Shown here: positions 42,164-49,867 of the stretch, in pieces
Numbering within the stretch: the first letter of the stretch is position 1
Layout of the letters: each line of letters opens with the position of its first letter
Assembly (NCBI GenBank): GCA_015523195.1
Contig: WAKU01000046.1
Location: 1 to 51,990 of the forward strand
DNA length: 51,990 bases
From: Thermococcus sp.
Lineage (GTDB): Archaea > Methanobacteriota_B > Thermococci > Thermococcales > Thermococcaceae
Direction: 5' to 3'
Notes under the pieces: generated by a model
What the model saw: only the letters and a program-made list of their open reading frames with translations
Told to the model about the DNA's origin: nothing
Database searches by the model: none
Position numbers and translations under genes: made by a program

Positions 42164-42967
42164 ATGCCCAGGATAGCCATAATTGGAGGCTCCGGTGTCT
42201 ACGACCCCAAGCTCCTCCAGAACTTGAGGGAGGAGTTCGTGAGCACGCCCTACGGGAAGGTCAGGGTCAAGATCGGCGAATACGAGGGGGAGGAAATAGC
42301 CTTCCTCGCGAGACACGGAGAAAAGCATGCAGTCCCACCCCACAAGGTGAACTACCGGGCGAACATCTGGGCGCTACATGAGCTCGGAGTCGAGAGAATC
42401 CTCTCCACCTCTGCGGTTGGCTCCCTGAACACCGAGATGAGGCCGGGCGACTTTGTGATCCTCGACCAGCTCATGGACTTCACCAAGACGAGACACTACA
42501 CCTTCTACGACGGCGAGGAAAGCCCCCACGACAGGAAGTTCGTTGCCCACGTGGACTTCACCGATCCCTACTGCCCCGAGCTGAGAAAGGCCCTGATCAG
42601 CTCCGCAAGGGAGTTAGGCTTCAGGTATCACCCTGCAGGAACCTACGCCTGCATGGAAGGCCCGCGCTTCGAGACGAGGGCTGAGATACGGGCCCTAAAG
42701 GTACTCGGTGCCGACGTCGTCGGGATGACCCAGTGCCCCGAGGCTGCCCTCGCGAGGGAGCTTGAGATGTGCTACGCCAGCGTTGCTATAGTCACAAACT
42801 TCGCGGCTGGAATAAGCAGGGAGAAGCTCACCCACAAGGAAGTCGTCGAGCTCATGGCACGGAAGGGTGAGGACATTAAGCTCCTCCTGATGAAGGCCAT
42901 CAAGTACATCCCGGTGGAAAGGCGCTGTCCCTGCAAGGACGCCCTTAAGGGGGCAACGGGCGAATGA
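42164..42967 (+). CDS. mtnP: Purine nucleoside/5'-methylthioadenosine phosphorylase
   Basis: The enzyme cleaves MTA or purine nucleosides with phosphate in polyamine and purine salvage. Family blocks are IGGSGVYDP (phosphate loop), RHGEKHAVPPHKVNYRANIWAL, TSAVGSL, CMEGPRFETRAEI, and TQCPEAALARELEMCYASVAIVTNFAAG. At the C-terminus C255-P-C257 forms a CxC motif like the redox-active disulfide reported in hyperthermophilic homologues. MTA versus 6-oxopurine specificity cannot be settled by eye, so the symbol is provisional. Start has GGTGATACC. Confidence 0.82.
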   Translation: MPRIAIIGGSGVYDPKLLQNLREEFVSTPYGKVRVKIGEYEGEEIAFLARHGEKHAVPPHKVNYRANIWALHELGVERILSTSAVGSLNTEMRPGDFVILDQLMDFTKTRHYTFYDGEESPHDRKFVAHVDFTDPYCPELRKALISSARELGFRYHPAGTYACMEGPRFETRAEIRALKVLGADVVGMTQCPEAALARELEMCYASVAIVTNFAAGISREKLTHKEVVELMARKGEDIKLLLMKAIKYIPVERRCPCKDALKGATGE

Positions 42968-43201
42968 TCTTTTCCTTTAATTCGCTTACGTTCTGAACCG
43001 GAGGTTAAAGAAAGTGTTTAGTACCCTCCGGCATAGTCCCACGGTGATACGGAAGATGAAGTACGTCGTCGTGAAGGAACAAACCAACTTAAAATTGAGA
43101 ATCTCCGAGAATGACATGCGGCCCTTGATCAAACTCAACGGAACTACCGCCCCGTGCTTTGGAGCGAGGCTCCAACGTCGCACAGGCGAGGTTTGTTAGA
43201 A
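42968..43201. other. Intergenic stretch with an inverted repeat and a doubtful 47-codon frame
   Basis: CCGGAGG (42998-43004) and CCTCCGG (43025-43031) form a 7-bp inverted repeat around an AT-rich 20-base loop, just after the phosphorylase gene. Downstream an ATG at 43056 with GGTGATACGGAAG in front opens 47 codons (MKYVVVKEQTN and on) ending at 43199 next to the tRNA-Arg 3' end. The C-terminal half looks non-protein-like (RLQRRTGEVC). It may be a gene remnant or a short real gene. Confidence 0.3.
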
Positions 43202-43279
43202 TGGCGCCCCGGCGGGGATTTGAACCCCGGACCTCAAGGTCCGCAGCCTTGCGCCCTATCCAGACTAGGCCACCGGGGC
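43202..43279 (-). tRNA. tRNA-Arg (anticodon GCG)
   Basis: Acceptor GCCCCGG/CCGGGGC, anticodon stem CAAGG/CCTTG with loop CTGCGGA (anticodon GCG), T-arm CGGGG-TTCAAAT-CCCCG, discriminator G and encoded CCA (43202-43204). No intron. It reads CGC and CGU. A TATA box AATTTATAAAGC at 43306-43317 on the minus strand is about 32 bp upstream. Confidence 0.97.
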
Positions 43280-43352
43280 ACTGCCAGCTAACCATTCAGA
43301 GGAACGCTTTATAAATTTAACCACCTGGAGGCTCTCCTAAGAGCACCGAAAA

Positions 43353-43362
43353 ACTTATAAGC
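43353..43362 (+). promoter_or_regulatory. TATA box of tRNA-Gly
   Basis: ACTTATAAGC lies about 37 bp upstream of the tRNA-Gly 5' end at 43395, consistent with a short 5' leader removed by RNase P. Confidence 0.5.
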
Positions 43363-43394
43363 GGCCCTTGGGTGAATACCTACAGGTCGGGCAC

Positions 43395-43471
43395 GCGGTG
43401 GTAGTCTAGCCTGGCCAGGACAGCGGCCTGCCACGCCGCTGGCCCGGGTTCAAATCCCGGCCACCGCACCA
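43395..43471 (+). tRNA. tRNA-Gly (anticodon GCC)
   Basis: Acceptor GCGGTGG/CCACCGC, anticodon stem GCGGC/GCCGC with loop CTGCCAC (anticodon GCC), T-arm CCGGG-TTCAAAT-CCCGG, discriminator A and encoded CCA. No intron. Reads GGC and GGU. Confidence 0.97.
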
Positions 43472-43576
43472 AACTCCTTCTACACCACCTTTCTCCAAAC
43501 CCACGTTAAAGGGGATAGAAAGGAGCAGTCCCCTCCGGTCCGCTTAATGTGCGGCACTTCACAGGCATCGGCGAAA

Positions 43577-43588
43577 CGCTTAAATACC
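43577..43588 (+). promoter_or_regulatory. TATA box of the metallophosphoesterase-like gene
   Basis: CGCTTAAATACC predicts a transcript start near 43609 and a leader of about 25 nt with GGAGGTGAGAG before the ATG at 43634. The longer frame from 43607 would start at the transcript's first bases and is not preferred. Confidence 0.5.
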
Positions 43589-43633
43589 AAAGAATTTTAG
43601 TATAGTATGGTAAGAAAAACAGGAGGTGAGAGA

Positions 43634-44389
43634 ATGACTTACGTGGCGGTTCTGGCCAACGTAAACGGGAACCTTCCGGCTCTAACGGCGGCCCTTGAGA
43701 GGATTGAAAAGCTAAAGGAAGAGGGTCACACTATAGAGAAGTACTACATCCTCGGTAACTTGGTGGGCCTCTTTCCATACCCAACTGAAGTCATCAAAGT
43801 CCTTGAGAGCCTCATGGAAGAGAAGAAGGTAAGCTTGATAAGGGGGGAGTTCGATCAGGCGATAGCCGAGAGCGACCCCCACGGGGAGGGTTTGGATTAT
43901 ATCAAAAAGCTCAGCTATCCGGATTTCATCAAGAAAGCCCTCCAGTACAGTTGGGAGAGGTTAGGACACGAGGGAAGGGAGTTTATAAGGGACGTTCCGA
44001 TATATCTCGTGGACAGAATCGGCAAGAACGACATATTCGGGGTGTACGGCAGTCCCTTTGAACCGTTTGGAGGTGTTGTCCTGCCTGATCAGCCTACGAG
44101 TTATTACAACAGCATCATGAGGGCAGTGAAGGATTATGAGATACTCTTTGTCGCCTCCCCGAGATACCCGGTAAACGCCATGACAAGGTACGGCAGGGTA
44201 GTGTGCCCAGGGAGCATAGGCTACCCACCGGACAAAGGGCACAGGCCAACCTTCGCTTTGGTTGATACTGACACTCTCCACGTGAGGTTCTTTGAAGTGG
44301 ACTACGACAAGGGGGTAGTGGAGGACAGGATAAGGAGAGAGGGCCTTCCAGAGGAACTGGTCAGGATACTTTACAGGGGCAGGGTTTAA
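43634..44389 (+). CDS. Metallophosphoesterase-fold protein lacking the metal ligands (pseudoenzyme)
   Basis: The 251-residue protein aligns with the YfcE/MJ0936 phosphodiesterase family by its framework: NGNLPALTAALE at the start, ILGNLVGLFPYP, YGSPFEPFG, and VVCPGSIGYPPDKGHRPTFALVD near the end. The metal-binding residues are changed: DxH is N9-V-N11, GD is G41-N42, GNHD is GEFD (71-74), the HGSP histidine is Y138, and GHTH is SPRY (175-178). It should not bind the dinuclear metal centre. It probably acts as a binding or regulatory protein. RBS GGAGGTGAGAG fixes the start. Confidence 0.78.
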   Translation: MTYVAVLANVNGNLPALTAALERIEKLKEEGHTIEKYYILGNLVGLFPYPTEVIKVLESLMEEKKVSLIRGEFDQAIAESDPHGEGLDYIKKLSYPDFIKKALQYSWERLGHEGREFIRDVPIYLVDRIGKNDIFGVYGSPFEPFGGVVLPDQPTSYYNSIMRAVKDYEILFVASPRYPVNAMTRYGRVVCPGSIGYPPDKGHRPTFALVDTDTLHVRFFEVDYDKGVVEDRIRREGLPEELVRILYRGRV

Positions 44390-44417
44390 CCACCTTTTCT
44401 TTAAAAAAGAAATGGCC

Positions 44418-44717
44418 TTAACCCTTCTGGAAGCCCAAGTAGAAGCCAGCCACGAAAGCCGTGGTTCCGGGGAGTATTCCTATGGCCTTCTGGGCGAGGC
44501 CAACGACCTGGGAAGCGGCCGAGCCAGTAAGGTTGAAGAGCTTTTCAGTGTTTATGGTGAGGACGCCCTTCTGCTGGAGCCAGAATAGGCTCAGGATGTA
44601 GGCACCGAGTATCGTCAGGACTATCTTCATGAACTTCTTTAGCGCGTACCCTGTTACAAAGCCCGCTATACCACCGAAACCAAGGTCTCCGACCATACCG
44701 TTTAGATCAAAGTTCAT
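44418..44717 (-). CDS. FUN14-family membrane protein
   Basis: The 99-residue protein has the FUN14 layout: a glycine-rich start VGDLGFGGIAGFVTGYALKKFMK, a first membrane helix IVLTILGAYILSLFWL, a polar loop with helix, and a second helix GTTAFVAGFYLGF. Eukaryotic FUNDC1 is a mitochondrial member; archaeal function is unknown. The ATG at 44717 has GGGGGAAGGG in front and a TATA box at 44747-44758. It is divergent from the PadR gene. Confidence 0.88.
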   Translation of the reverse strand: MNFDLNGMVGDLGFGGIAGFVTGYALKKFMKIVLTILGAYILSLFWLQQKGVLTINTEKLFNLTGSAASQVVGLAQKAIGILPGTTAFVAGFYLGFQKG

Positions 44718-44746
44718 TCCCTTCCCCCGCATTCATATAGCTGGAA

Positions 44747-44798
44747 GGCATTAAAAGGGTTTCCCAAAACCTTAAATTACACTGGCATAAAATATTTC
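44747..44798. promoter_or_regulatory. Divergent promoters of FUN14 and padR
   Basis: CCTTTTAATGCC on the minus strand (44747-44758, read on the minus strand) is placed to serve FUN14. GCATAAAATATTT (44786-44798) on the plus strand is placed about 25 bp before the padR start region. Both units start within 110 bp of each other, so PadR could act on both. Confidence 0.4.
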
Positions 44799-44826
44799 AC
44801 AGAACACAAAGGAATGGGGTGGAAGC

Positions 44827-45153
44827 ATGTCGGATCCAATAGAACGGCTGAGGAGAAAGATAACAAAGGAAGTTCTCTGGCTTTACATACTCAGACTCCT
44901 CAGGGAGAGACCCATGTACGCCTACGAGCTGAAGCAGAAGATAAAAGAAACCTTCGGCTTTGAGCCTGCCACGGTGAGCTCATACGTGGTTCTCTACAAG
45001 CTGGAAAAAGATGGGTACGTAACGGCGGAATGGCAGGAGCAGGAAATGGGAAAGCCATCAAGAAAGTACTACAAACTCACGGACGATGGAGAACGGCTCT
45101 TGGAGGAGGGAATAAAGTTCATGGAAGATATTTTGGAGAAATTAAAGGAGTAG
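44827..45153 (+). CDS. PadR-family transcription regulator
   Basis: The 108-residue protein is a PadR winged helix: LWLYILRLLRERPMYAYELKQKI, FGFEPATVSSYVVLYKLEKDGYV (recognition helix and start of the wing), EMGKPSRKYYKLTDDGERLLEEG, then a dimerisation helix FMEDILEKLKE. The usual PadR sequence has GTLYPxLxRLE at the recognition helix; here it is SSYVVLYKLE. ATG with GGGGTGGAAGC. It ends three bases before the convergent L40e stop codon. Effector and targets unknown. Confidence 0.88.
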   Translation: MSDPIERLRRKITKEVLWLYILRLLRERPMYAYELKQKIKETFGFEPATVSSYVVLYKLEKDGYVTAEWQEQEMGKPSRKYYKLTDDGERLLEEGIKFMEDILEKLKE

Positions 45154-45156
45154 ACC

Positions 45157-45315
45157 TCAGCGCCCTGCTCCACCGCGCGGCTCCCTTGCCTTGGGACGGA
45201 GCCCCTTGTACCCGCATTTTCTGCACTTCTTGGCTCCCCACGGGTTTGTAGCACCGCAGCGCATGCAGACGAGCTTTCTAAAGATCCTTGCCTCAGCTTC
45301 CGGAAACCTTGCCAT
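45157..45315 (-). CDS. rpl40e: 50S ribosomal protein L40e (eL40)
   Basis: The 52-residue protein reads [20 protein letters not shown], then a zinc ribbon completed by a second CRKC pair (C17, C20, C31, C34), and a basic tail ending GGAGR. This is the archaeal eL40, without the ubiquitin fusion of eukaryotes. ATG at 45315 with GGTGAGATGGT as RBS. It follows S2 and tRNA-Leu(UAA) on the same strand. Confidence 0.95.
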
Positions 45316-45373
45316 ACCATCTCACCCCATGATCTTGAACGTATCAACAACACTGCGTAGTCTTTTAAAGCTT

Positions 45374-45461
45374 TGGTGCGGGGGACGGGATTCGAACCCG
45401 CGCAGCCCTACGGCAGCGGATCTTAAGTCCGCCCCCTTTGGCCAGGCTCGGGCACCCCCGC
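45374..45461 (-). tRNA. tRNA-Leu (anticodon UAA)
   Basis: A class II tRNA with long variable arm: acceptor GCGGGGG/CCCCCGC, anticodon stem GCGGA/TCCGC with loop CTTAAGA (anticodon TAA), T-arm GCGGG-TTCGAAT-CCCGT, discriminator A and encoded CCA (45374-45376). It lies between the S2 and L40e genes on the same strand. Confidence 0.96.
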
Positions 45462-45500
45462 GCGAGCTAAACTAAAGGGGAGGGATTAAAAACCTTCCCC

Positions 45501-46106
45501 TCAAGTCCTTATGATCCTCATCTCAAAGTCCTCAACGGGTATCTTGAAGTCCTCCCTGCTCTCGATCTCCTTCCTGTTGTAGAGTATCTCCCTCGCGAGG
45601 ATCCAGTAGATGAGAGCTAAAGCTTTCCTTCCCTTGTTGTTCGTTGGTATCGCGAGATCAACGTAGCTGAGGAAGTTCTCGGTGTCAACGAGAGCAACTA
45701 TGGGTACGCCTATCTCAACCGCTTCCTTCATTGCCTGATGATCGGCCCTCGGGTCTGTAACGATGAGCACGTCAGGCTCGATGAAGTTCTTGACCTGAGG
45801 GTTGGTCATTGTTCCAGGGAGAAACCTCCCCGGGATCGCGCGGGCGCCCGTGACCTCACCGAACTTCTTGACAGGCTTCTGGCCGTAGAGTCTGACGCTG
45901 ACCGCCAGGATGCTCTCCGGGTCGAACCTTGCGAGGAACCTGCCCGCTACGCGAAGCCTCTCATCGGTCTTCCTGACGTCGAGGACGTAGAGACCGTCCT
46001 GTCTAACCCGGTATATAAACTTCTTCATGTCCTGGGTCTTCTGCTGGGTCCCTATGTGGACGCCAGCGGCAAGGTACTGATCGAGTGGAACCAGATATTC
46101 CTCCAT
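45501..46106 (-). CDS. rps2: 30S ribosomal protein S2 (uS2)
   Basis: The 201-residue archaeal uS2 shows [21 protein letters not shown] (about 11-31), [21 protein letters not shown] (about 81-101) and [12 protein letters not shown] (about 117-128). The length is normal for archaea; it lacks the bacterial coiled-coil insertion. It is the last protein gene of the RpoN/RpoK/S9/L13 operon and follows the enolase homologue by 15 bp. Confidence 0.96.
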   Translation of the reverse strand: MEEYLVPLDQYLAAGVHIGTQQKTQDMKKFIYRVRQDGLYVLDVRKTDERLRVAGRFLARFDPESILAVSVRLYGQKPVKKFGEVTGARAIPGRFLPGTMTNPQVKNFIEPDVLIVTDPRADHQAMKEAVEIGVPIVALVDTENFLSYVDLAIPTNNKGRKALALIYWILAREILYNRKEIESREDFKIPVEDFEMRIIRT

Positions 46107-46121
46107 CCTTCCAACCTCCCT

Positions 46122-47153
46122 TCAGCTTTCAAATGTTATAATCCTGCCCCTCTCCCCAAGATCCTCAGCAATGCGGTTGAGCTCGTTCAGTTTGGAGACG
46201 GAGTCCCTACCTAATATAATGGCGGGGCACCTGAGCCCAACCGCTATGTGGGGAAGGGCCTCATCAGAGGATTCGTACCTGGCCTCGGCCAGGATCGGGA
46301 CGATCCTCTCGGACTTAACATCGTTCACAAGGTTGAAGAGGTCGGTGAGCGTTCCGAGGTTTATGGGCTTTATGGAGAGGGCGTTGTAGTAGCGCCTGTC
46401 GAGTATTCCCTTCTCCCTGAAGAGGTTTTCCCCATCAATGAAAACGCCGTGGGTTCCTGCTATGAGCTCAAGGAACAGCTCCTCTCCCCCAACTGGCTTC
46501 ACGTAAGTTATGTTGTTGTCTTCCACGAGACCGAGGAGCTTCTCCATGTCCATGGGGTTCTTCTGGGCTATACCGAGGCTGACTTCAAGGCCCAGCTCCT
46601 CACCAGCCCTCTCCGTCGCCCTTGAGAGCTCCTCAATGTTCACCGATCCTGCAGATTCCATTACCTTAACGGCACCATCAACGACATCGGTTATCTCCAT
46701 TATGTCCCTCACCAGGATGTAGTAGTCGAAGTCGCTATCACCGGCCAGGAGGAGCATCGGGACCGGGAGCTCGGTAGTGAAAGTGCCCCCGATGTAGCTG
46801 TAGAGGGGCATCTTCTTCACGCTGGCGGCTGCCTTAGCAACGGCTATTGAAACGGCGAGGGCTGTGTTCGCCCCTATGTGGCTGAGGTTCTCGGTGCCGT
46901 CTATCTCCCAGAGGTAGCTGTCTATGAGCTCCTGATCGCTGGCATCAAAGCCTATCAGCTCGGGCCCTATTATCTCGTCCACCTCGCTGACGGCCCTGTG
47001 GGCCTCGGCCACGTACAGGGAGGGATTCTCATCCACAGGTGCCGCGAACCTTCCAAAGCCCGAGCTCGTCAGCACGTCCACCTCAATGGAATACCTGCCA
47101 CCCCTGAGCACGGCGACCCTGCCGACTACGTTCTCTATCACGGTCATCTCCAT
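46122..47153 (-). CDS. Enolase-fold paralogue without catalytic residues, in the ribosomal/RNAP operon
   Basis: The 343-residue protein aligns with enolase: GRVAVLRGGRYSIEVDV, HIGANTALAVSIAVAKAAA, PLYSYIGG, LSIKPINLGTLTD and SKLNELNRIAEDL. Real enolase has SxxSGASTG, an EDP Mg ligand, KVNQIGT, SHRSGET and QIKTG. Here these are SGFGRFAAPVD, VKP, KPINLGT, AEARYES and AIILG. Only one of the active-site lysines seems kept. Many archaea have true eno at this spot between rpoK and rps2. The start overlaps the rpoK stop (TGATG). Role unknown; a structural or ribosome-linked job is inference. Confidence 0.8.
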   Translation of the reverse strand: MEMTVIENVVGRVAVLRGGRYSIEVDVLTSSGFGRFAAPVDENPSLYVAEAHRAVSEVDEIIGPELIGFDASDQELIDSYLWEIDGTENLSHIGANTALAVSIAVAKAAASVKKMPLYSYIGGTFTTELPVPMLLLAGDSDFDYYILVRDIMEITDVVDGAVKVMESAGSVNIEELSRATERAGEELGLEVSLGIAQKNPMDMEKLLGLVEDNNITYVKPVGGEELFLELIAGTHGVFIDGENLFREKGILDRRYYNALSIKPINLGTLTDLFNLVNDVKSERIVPILAEARYESSDEALPHIAVGLRCPAIILGRDSVSKLNELNRIAEDLGERGRIITFES

Positions 47154-47326
47154 CAGCCCGGTCTTATCACTGTTATGGGGATAGCACCCTTTTCGAACTC
47201 TATCATAGCCGCCTGGAGGGGGGTTGAACCCTCGGGAACGTCAACTAACACTGGAGCCCCCATCGCTATCTGGAGCGCCCTTGCACCGATGATGCGGGCT
47301 TTTTCAAAGCGGGTATACTTAAACAC
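47153..47326 (-). CDS. rpoK: DNA-directed RNA polymerase subunit K (Rpb6)
   Basis: The 57-residue subunit starts at a GTG (47326): [20 protein letters not shown], then [13 protein letters not shown], and ends ITVIRPG. The [15 protein letters not shown] block is the Rpb6/omega signature that clamps the largest subunit. It lies downstream of tRNA-Pro and its stop overlaps the start of the enolase homologue. Length is normal for archaea. Confidence 0.95.
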   Translation of the reverse strand: MFKYTRFEKARIIGARALQIAMGAPVLVDVPEGSTPLQAAMIEFEKGAIPITVIRPG

Positions 47327-47371
47327 GGCCTACCACCCCGTTCTCAACTCCAACCCGACCAGTGCAAATTT

Positions 47372-47449
47372 TGGTGGGGCCGCCGGGATTTGAACCCGGG
47401 TCTCCGGCACCCCAAGCCGGGAGGATAGACCAAGCTACCCCACGGCCCC
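47372..47449 (-). tRNA. tRNA-Pro (anticodon GGG)
   Basis: Acceptor GGGGCCG/CGGCCCC, anticodon stem CCGGC/GCCGG with loop TTGGGGT (anticodon GGG), T-arm CCGGG-TTCAAAT-CCCGG, discriminator A and encoded CCA. It sits between rpoN and rpoK on the same strand, 16 bp after the rpoN stop. Confidence 0.96.
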
Positions 47450-47465
47450 CTCAAGAAAGGTGGTT

Positions 47466-47663
47466 TTAGTACACCTTGTACACCATTACCTGGTCTATGA
47501 GCTCAACGTGGCTGAGGAGGGTCCTCCTGCAGCAGTACCTCTCAACGCCGAGGTCATCGAGCACCTTCTCCGGGTCTTCACCCTTCTCGACCCTCTCCTT
47601 AAAGACGTAGTATTTGTCTGCCAGGACCTTTCCGCAGGTGAAGCACCTGACGGGAACTATCAT
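47466..47663 (-). CDS. rpoN: DNA-directed RNA polymerase subunit N (Rpb10)
   Basis: The 65-residue subunit has the zinc bundle of Rpb10: CFTCGKV near the N-terminus and [14 protein letters not shown] near residues 42-55, that is CxxC...CC. The ATG at 47663 ([13 protein letters not shown]) gives exactly the length known from Pyrococcus; the longer frame overlaps S9. GAGGTGTGGAAG is the RBS. Confidence 0.96.
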   Translation of the reverse strand: MIVPVRCFTCGKVLADKYYVFKERVEKGEDPEKVLDDLGVERYCCRRTLLSHVELIDQVMVYKVY

Positions 47664-47689
47664 CTTCCACACCTCAAAGTTTAAATGGG

Positions 47690-48097
47690 TCAACGGTACG
47701 ACTTCTGCCTCTTGGCCCTCGGCCCCTTCGTGGAGCGGTTGGGTTTGTGGGGCTCGGTCCTCCTGCTGTCCCCGACGAGCATGGTCCTGTCGTACTTCAT
47801 AAACTTTTCCTTCAGGTTCACGTCGTTAGTCCACTCTATCAGCGCCCTGGCTATGGCAACCCTCGCCGCTTCGGCCTGGCCCATGAAGCCGCCCCCGCTA
47901 ACCTTAACGTCCACATCAACCTTTCCGACCACTCCCTCACCGGCGAGGATGAGGGGTTCCATTATGGTAAAGCGCGCTATCTCCGGCTCGATTAGCTCAA
48001 CGGGCCTGTGATTTATCCTGACGCGGCCCTTTCCCTCCCGTATGGTGGCCCTTGCTATCGCCGTCTTCCTCTTGCCCGAAGTCTGTATGACCCTCAT
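47690..48097 (-). CDS. rps9: 30S ribosomal protein S9 (uS9)
   Basis: The 135-residue protein shows [23 protein letters not shown], the [19 protein letters not shown] block and the basic C-terminal tail [15 protein letters not shown] that reaches the P-site tRNA. The ATG at 48097 (MRVIQTSG) gives the normal archaeal length. It follows L13 by 10 bp. Confidence 0.96.
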   Translation of the reverse strand: MRVIQTSGKRKTAIARATIREGKGRVRINHRPVELIEPEIARFTIMEPLILAGEGVVGKVDVDVKVSGGGFMGQAEAARVAIARALIEWTNDVNLKEKFMKYDRTMLVGDSRRTEPHKPNRSTKGPRAKRQKSYR

Positions 48098-48107
48098 AAC
48101 AACCACC

Positions 48108-48536
48108 TCAAACCTTTCCACCAAGGAACTTGGCTACCTCCCCAACGGTAACGTACTTTGGAGTGGCGAGCCTTGACATGTGTGCCTCGCTTATGCTCTC
48201 AAGGTTCTTCCCCTCAAACTCCTTGGGGATGCCCGCGTACACCCTCAGCCTCCCAAAGGCCTTCCGGCCCTTGTCCGTCTTCCACGGGAGCATTCCCCTG
48301 ATAGTCCTCCTCACGATCTCATCGCTCCTCTTCGGGTAGAACGGCCCCCTTCTCGGGTTGGTTCTGGTCCTGAGTGTGGTTCTCCTTTTGTACTTGGCAA
48401 AGACGTCCTCCCTGTTGCCGGTTATGATGGCCTTGTCGGCGTTGACTATCACGACCTCCTCTCCCTCGAGGAGCATTTTGGCGACCTTTGAAGCCAGCCT
48501 CCCGAGTATGAGTCCCTCAGCGTTGATAACCCTCAT
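48108..48536 (-). CDS. rpl13: 50S ribosomal protein L13 (uL13)
   Basis: The 142-residue archaeal uL13 starts [20 protein letters not shown], has [16 protein letters not shown] and the [19 protein letters not shown] block. Length is standard. It lies between L18e and S9 with short gaps, in the conserved order L18e-L13-S9-RpoN. Confidence 0.96.
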   Translation of the reverse strand: MRVINAEGLILGRLASKVAKMLLEGEEVVIVNADKAIITGNREDVFAKYKRRTTLRTRTNPRRGPFYPKRSDEIVRRTIRGMLPWKTDKGRKAFGRLRVYAGIPKEFEGKNLESISEAHMSRLATPKYVTVGEVAKFLGGKV

Positions 48537-48542
48537 GGCCCA

Positions 48543-48908
48543 TCACTCCATTATGATAACTCCGCTACCGCGGGGGTTTCTCTCAATGAACTCCTCAATC
48601 GTAAGGGCCTCTCCACCGGCCTCGACTATCTTCCTCTTTGCAGTCTCGCTGAACTTCCACGCGACAACGGTGACACCATGCTCGATCTTCCCTGCACCGA
48701 GAACGCTTCCAGGGACGATGACGGTATCGCCCTCCTTGGTGTAGCGGTTGATCCTGCTGAGGTTCACCTCCGCCCTCTGCCTTCTGGGTCTCTCAAGGCG
48801 CCAGGCGATGTCCTTCCATATCTTAACTCCTTCCTCGTTGGACTTCTTTCTGAGGTAGCGAATGAGCCTTCTCAGGTTGATATCGGTTGGGCCCGTTCTC
48901 TTAACCAT
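48543..48908 (-). CDS. rpl18e: 50S ribosomal protein L18e (eL18)
   Basis: The 121-residue eL18 has [36 protein letters not shown] and [20 protein letters not shown]. The ATG at 48908 is preferred because GGAGGT lies six bases upstream; the ATG at 48914 would touch the RBS. It follows tRNA-Leu(CAA) by 64 bp. Confidence 0.96.
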   Translation of the reverse strand: MVKRTGPTDINLRRLIRYLRKKSNEEGVKIWKDIAWRLERPRRQRAEVNLSRINRYTKEGDTVIVPGSVLGAGKIEHGVTVVAWKFSETAKRKIVEAGGEALTIEEFIERNPRGSGVIIME

Positions 48909-48972
48909 GCACATACCTCCTTAATCTCTCACATGGGAAACCGACAGGTCCGACGGGGTGAGCGTGAACTAA

Positions 48973-49057
48973 TGCGGGGGCGGGGATTTGAACCCCGGAA
49001 CCCCTACGGGAGTGGATCTTGAGTCCACCGCCTTTGACCAGGCTCGGCAACCCCCGC
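48973..49057 (-). tRNA. tRNA-Leu (anticodon CAA), CCA not encoded
   Basis: Class II tRNA: acceptor GCGGGGG/CCCCCGC, anticodon stem GTGGA/TCCAC with loop CTCAAGA (anticodon CAA), T-arm CGGGG-TTCAAAT-CCCCG, discriminator A. The next bases are TTA, so CCA must be added afterwards; the other six tRNAs in the window encode it. Its 5' end is one base after the rpoD stop codon. Confidence 0.96.
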
Positions 49058-49058
49058 G

Positions 49059-49838
49059 TCAGTCGGCTAATTTATGGAGTTCGTTTATAAATCTATCGCT
49101 CTTCCTCATCAGTATCTTAAGTGCTGTGGCCACCATTTCCTCAACGGGGAGTTCTCCATTGCTTTCCACAGTAAAGACGAACGCATTGGGAATTATCTCC
49201 TCCCTGATTTCTCTGCCCCAGTGGGGCTCGAACTTCCGGGGGAGGTAAAACGCCTTGGTCGTGGTAATGATGAGCTCCCCCTCCGTCTCCTCCGTTGGAA
49301 GCCCCCTCCTTTCTGCGAGCTCCTTAAGCTCCTCCCACCCCGGGAGAGACTTGTCGACGTGTATCTTGGTCAGGTATTTGTAGTAGGCGAAACCAGGCTG
49401 CCACTTGGCGTGGTCCTTTCCACGGCCGAGCTTGGCGTAGGCGTTAAGCATGACCCTCTGCCCCTCCGCGAGCTTCACTATCGGAATGTTCGGGTTGGCC
49501 GACTTCACGCCCTCATCGTCACTCTTCAGGTCACCGGAGTACACCATCCCCGGCCCCTCTGCCTCAAGGGAGAGGGTAACGGTGTAGTCTTCGAGATCGA
49601 GGGAATCGAGCGAGAACCTCTCGGAAGGAGTGGTGAGGGGTATCATCGCGAGCCTGTGGGCGATTATCTCATCGAAGAGCGCCGAGTCGTTCTCAAAGAA
49701 CTCGACCTCGTCAACCGCAAAGGTCGGAACCTCGGCGAGGATGCTCCTCCTCAGTGCGTTGGCAAAGGCTGTATCCACTCCCCTGAGAATGAACTTAACG
49801 GCGTCCTCCTTCCTCTCAAGAATCTCAAACTCCACCAT
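49059..49838 (-). CDS. rpoD: DNA-directed RNA polymerase subunit D (Rpb3/alpha-like)
   Basis: The 259-residue subunit starts [18 protein letters not shown] and has the alpha motif [19 protein letters not shown], then [13 protein letters not shown]. There is no cysteine, so the Fe-S cluster found in the D3 domain of some archaeal RpoD proteins is absent, as in other Thermococcales. The ATG at 49838 fits the family length. Its stop codon is one base from the tRNA-Leu 5' end, so the mRNA end depends on tRNA processing. Confidence 0.96.
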   Translation of the reverse strand: MVEFEILERKEDAVKFILRGVDTAFANALRRSILAEVPTFAVDEVEFFENDSALFDEIIAHRLAMIPLTTPSERFSLDSLDLEDYTVTLSLEAEGPGMVYSGDLKSDDEGVKSANPNIPIVKLAEGQRVMLNAYAKLGRGKDHAKWQPGFAYYKYLTKIHVDKSLPGWEELKELAERRGLPTEETEGELIITTTKAFYLPRKFEPHWGREIREEIIPNAFVFTVESNGELPVEEMVATALKILMRKSDRFINELHKLAD

Positions 49839-49867
49839 GGCTATCACCAAAAAAGAAGTTTAACGGG

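Noticed and set aside
43089..43295. A 68-codon minus-strand frame running through tRNA-Arg(GCG)
   Set aside because: Its middle (DLEVRGSNPRRGA) is the usual artefact of translating a tRNA gene. It has no integrase features.
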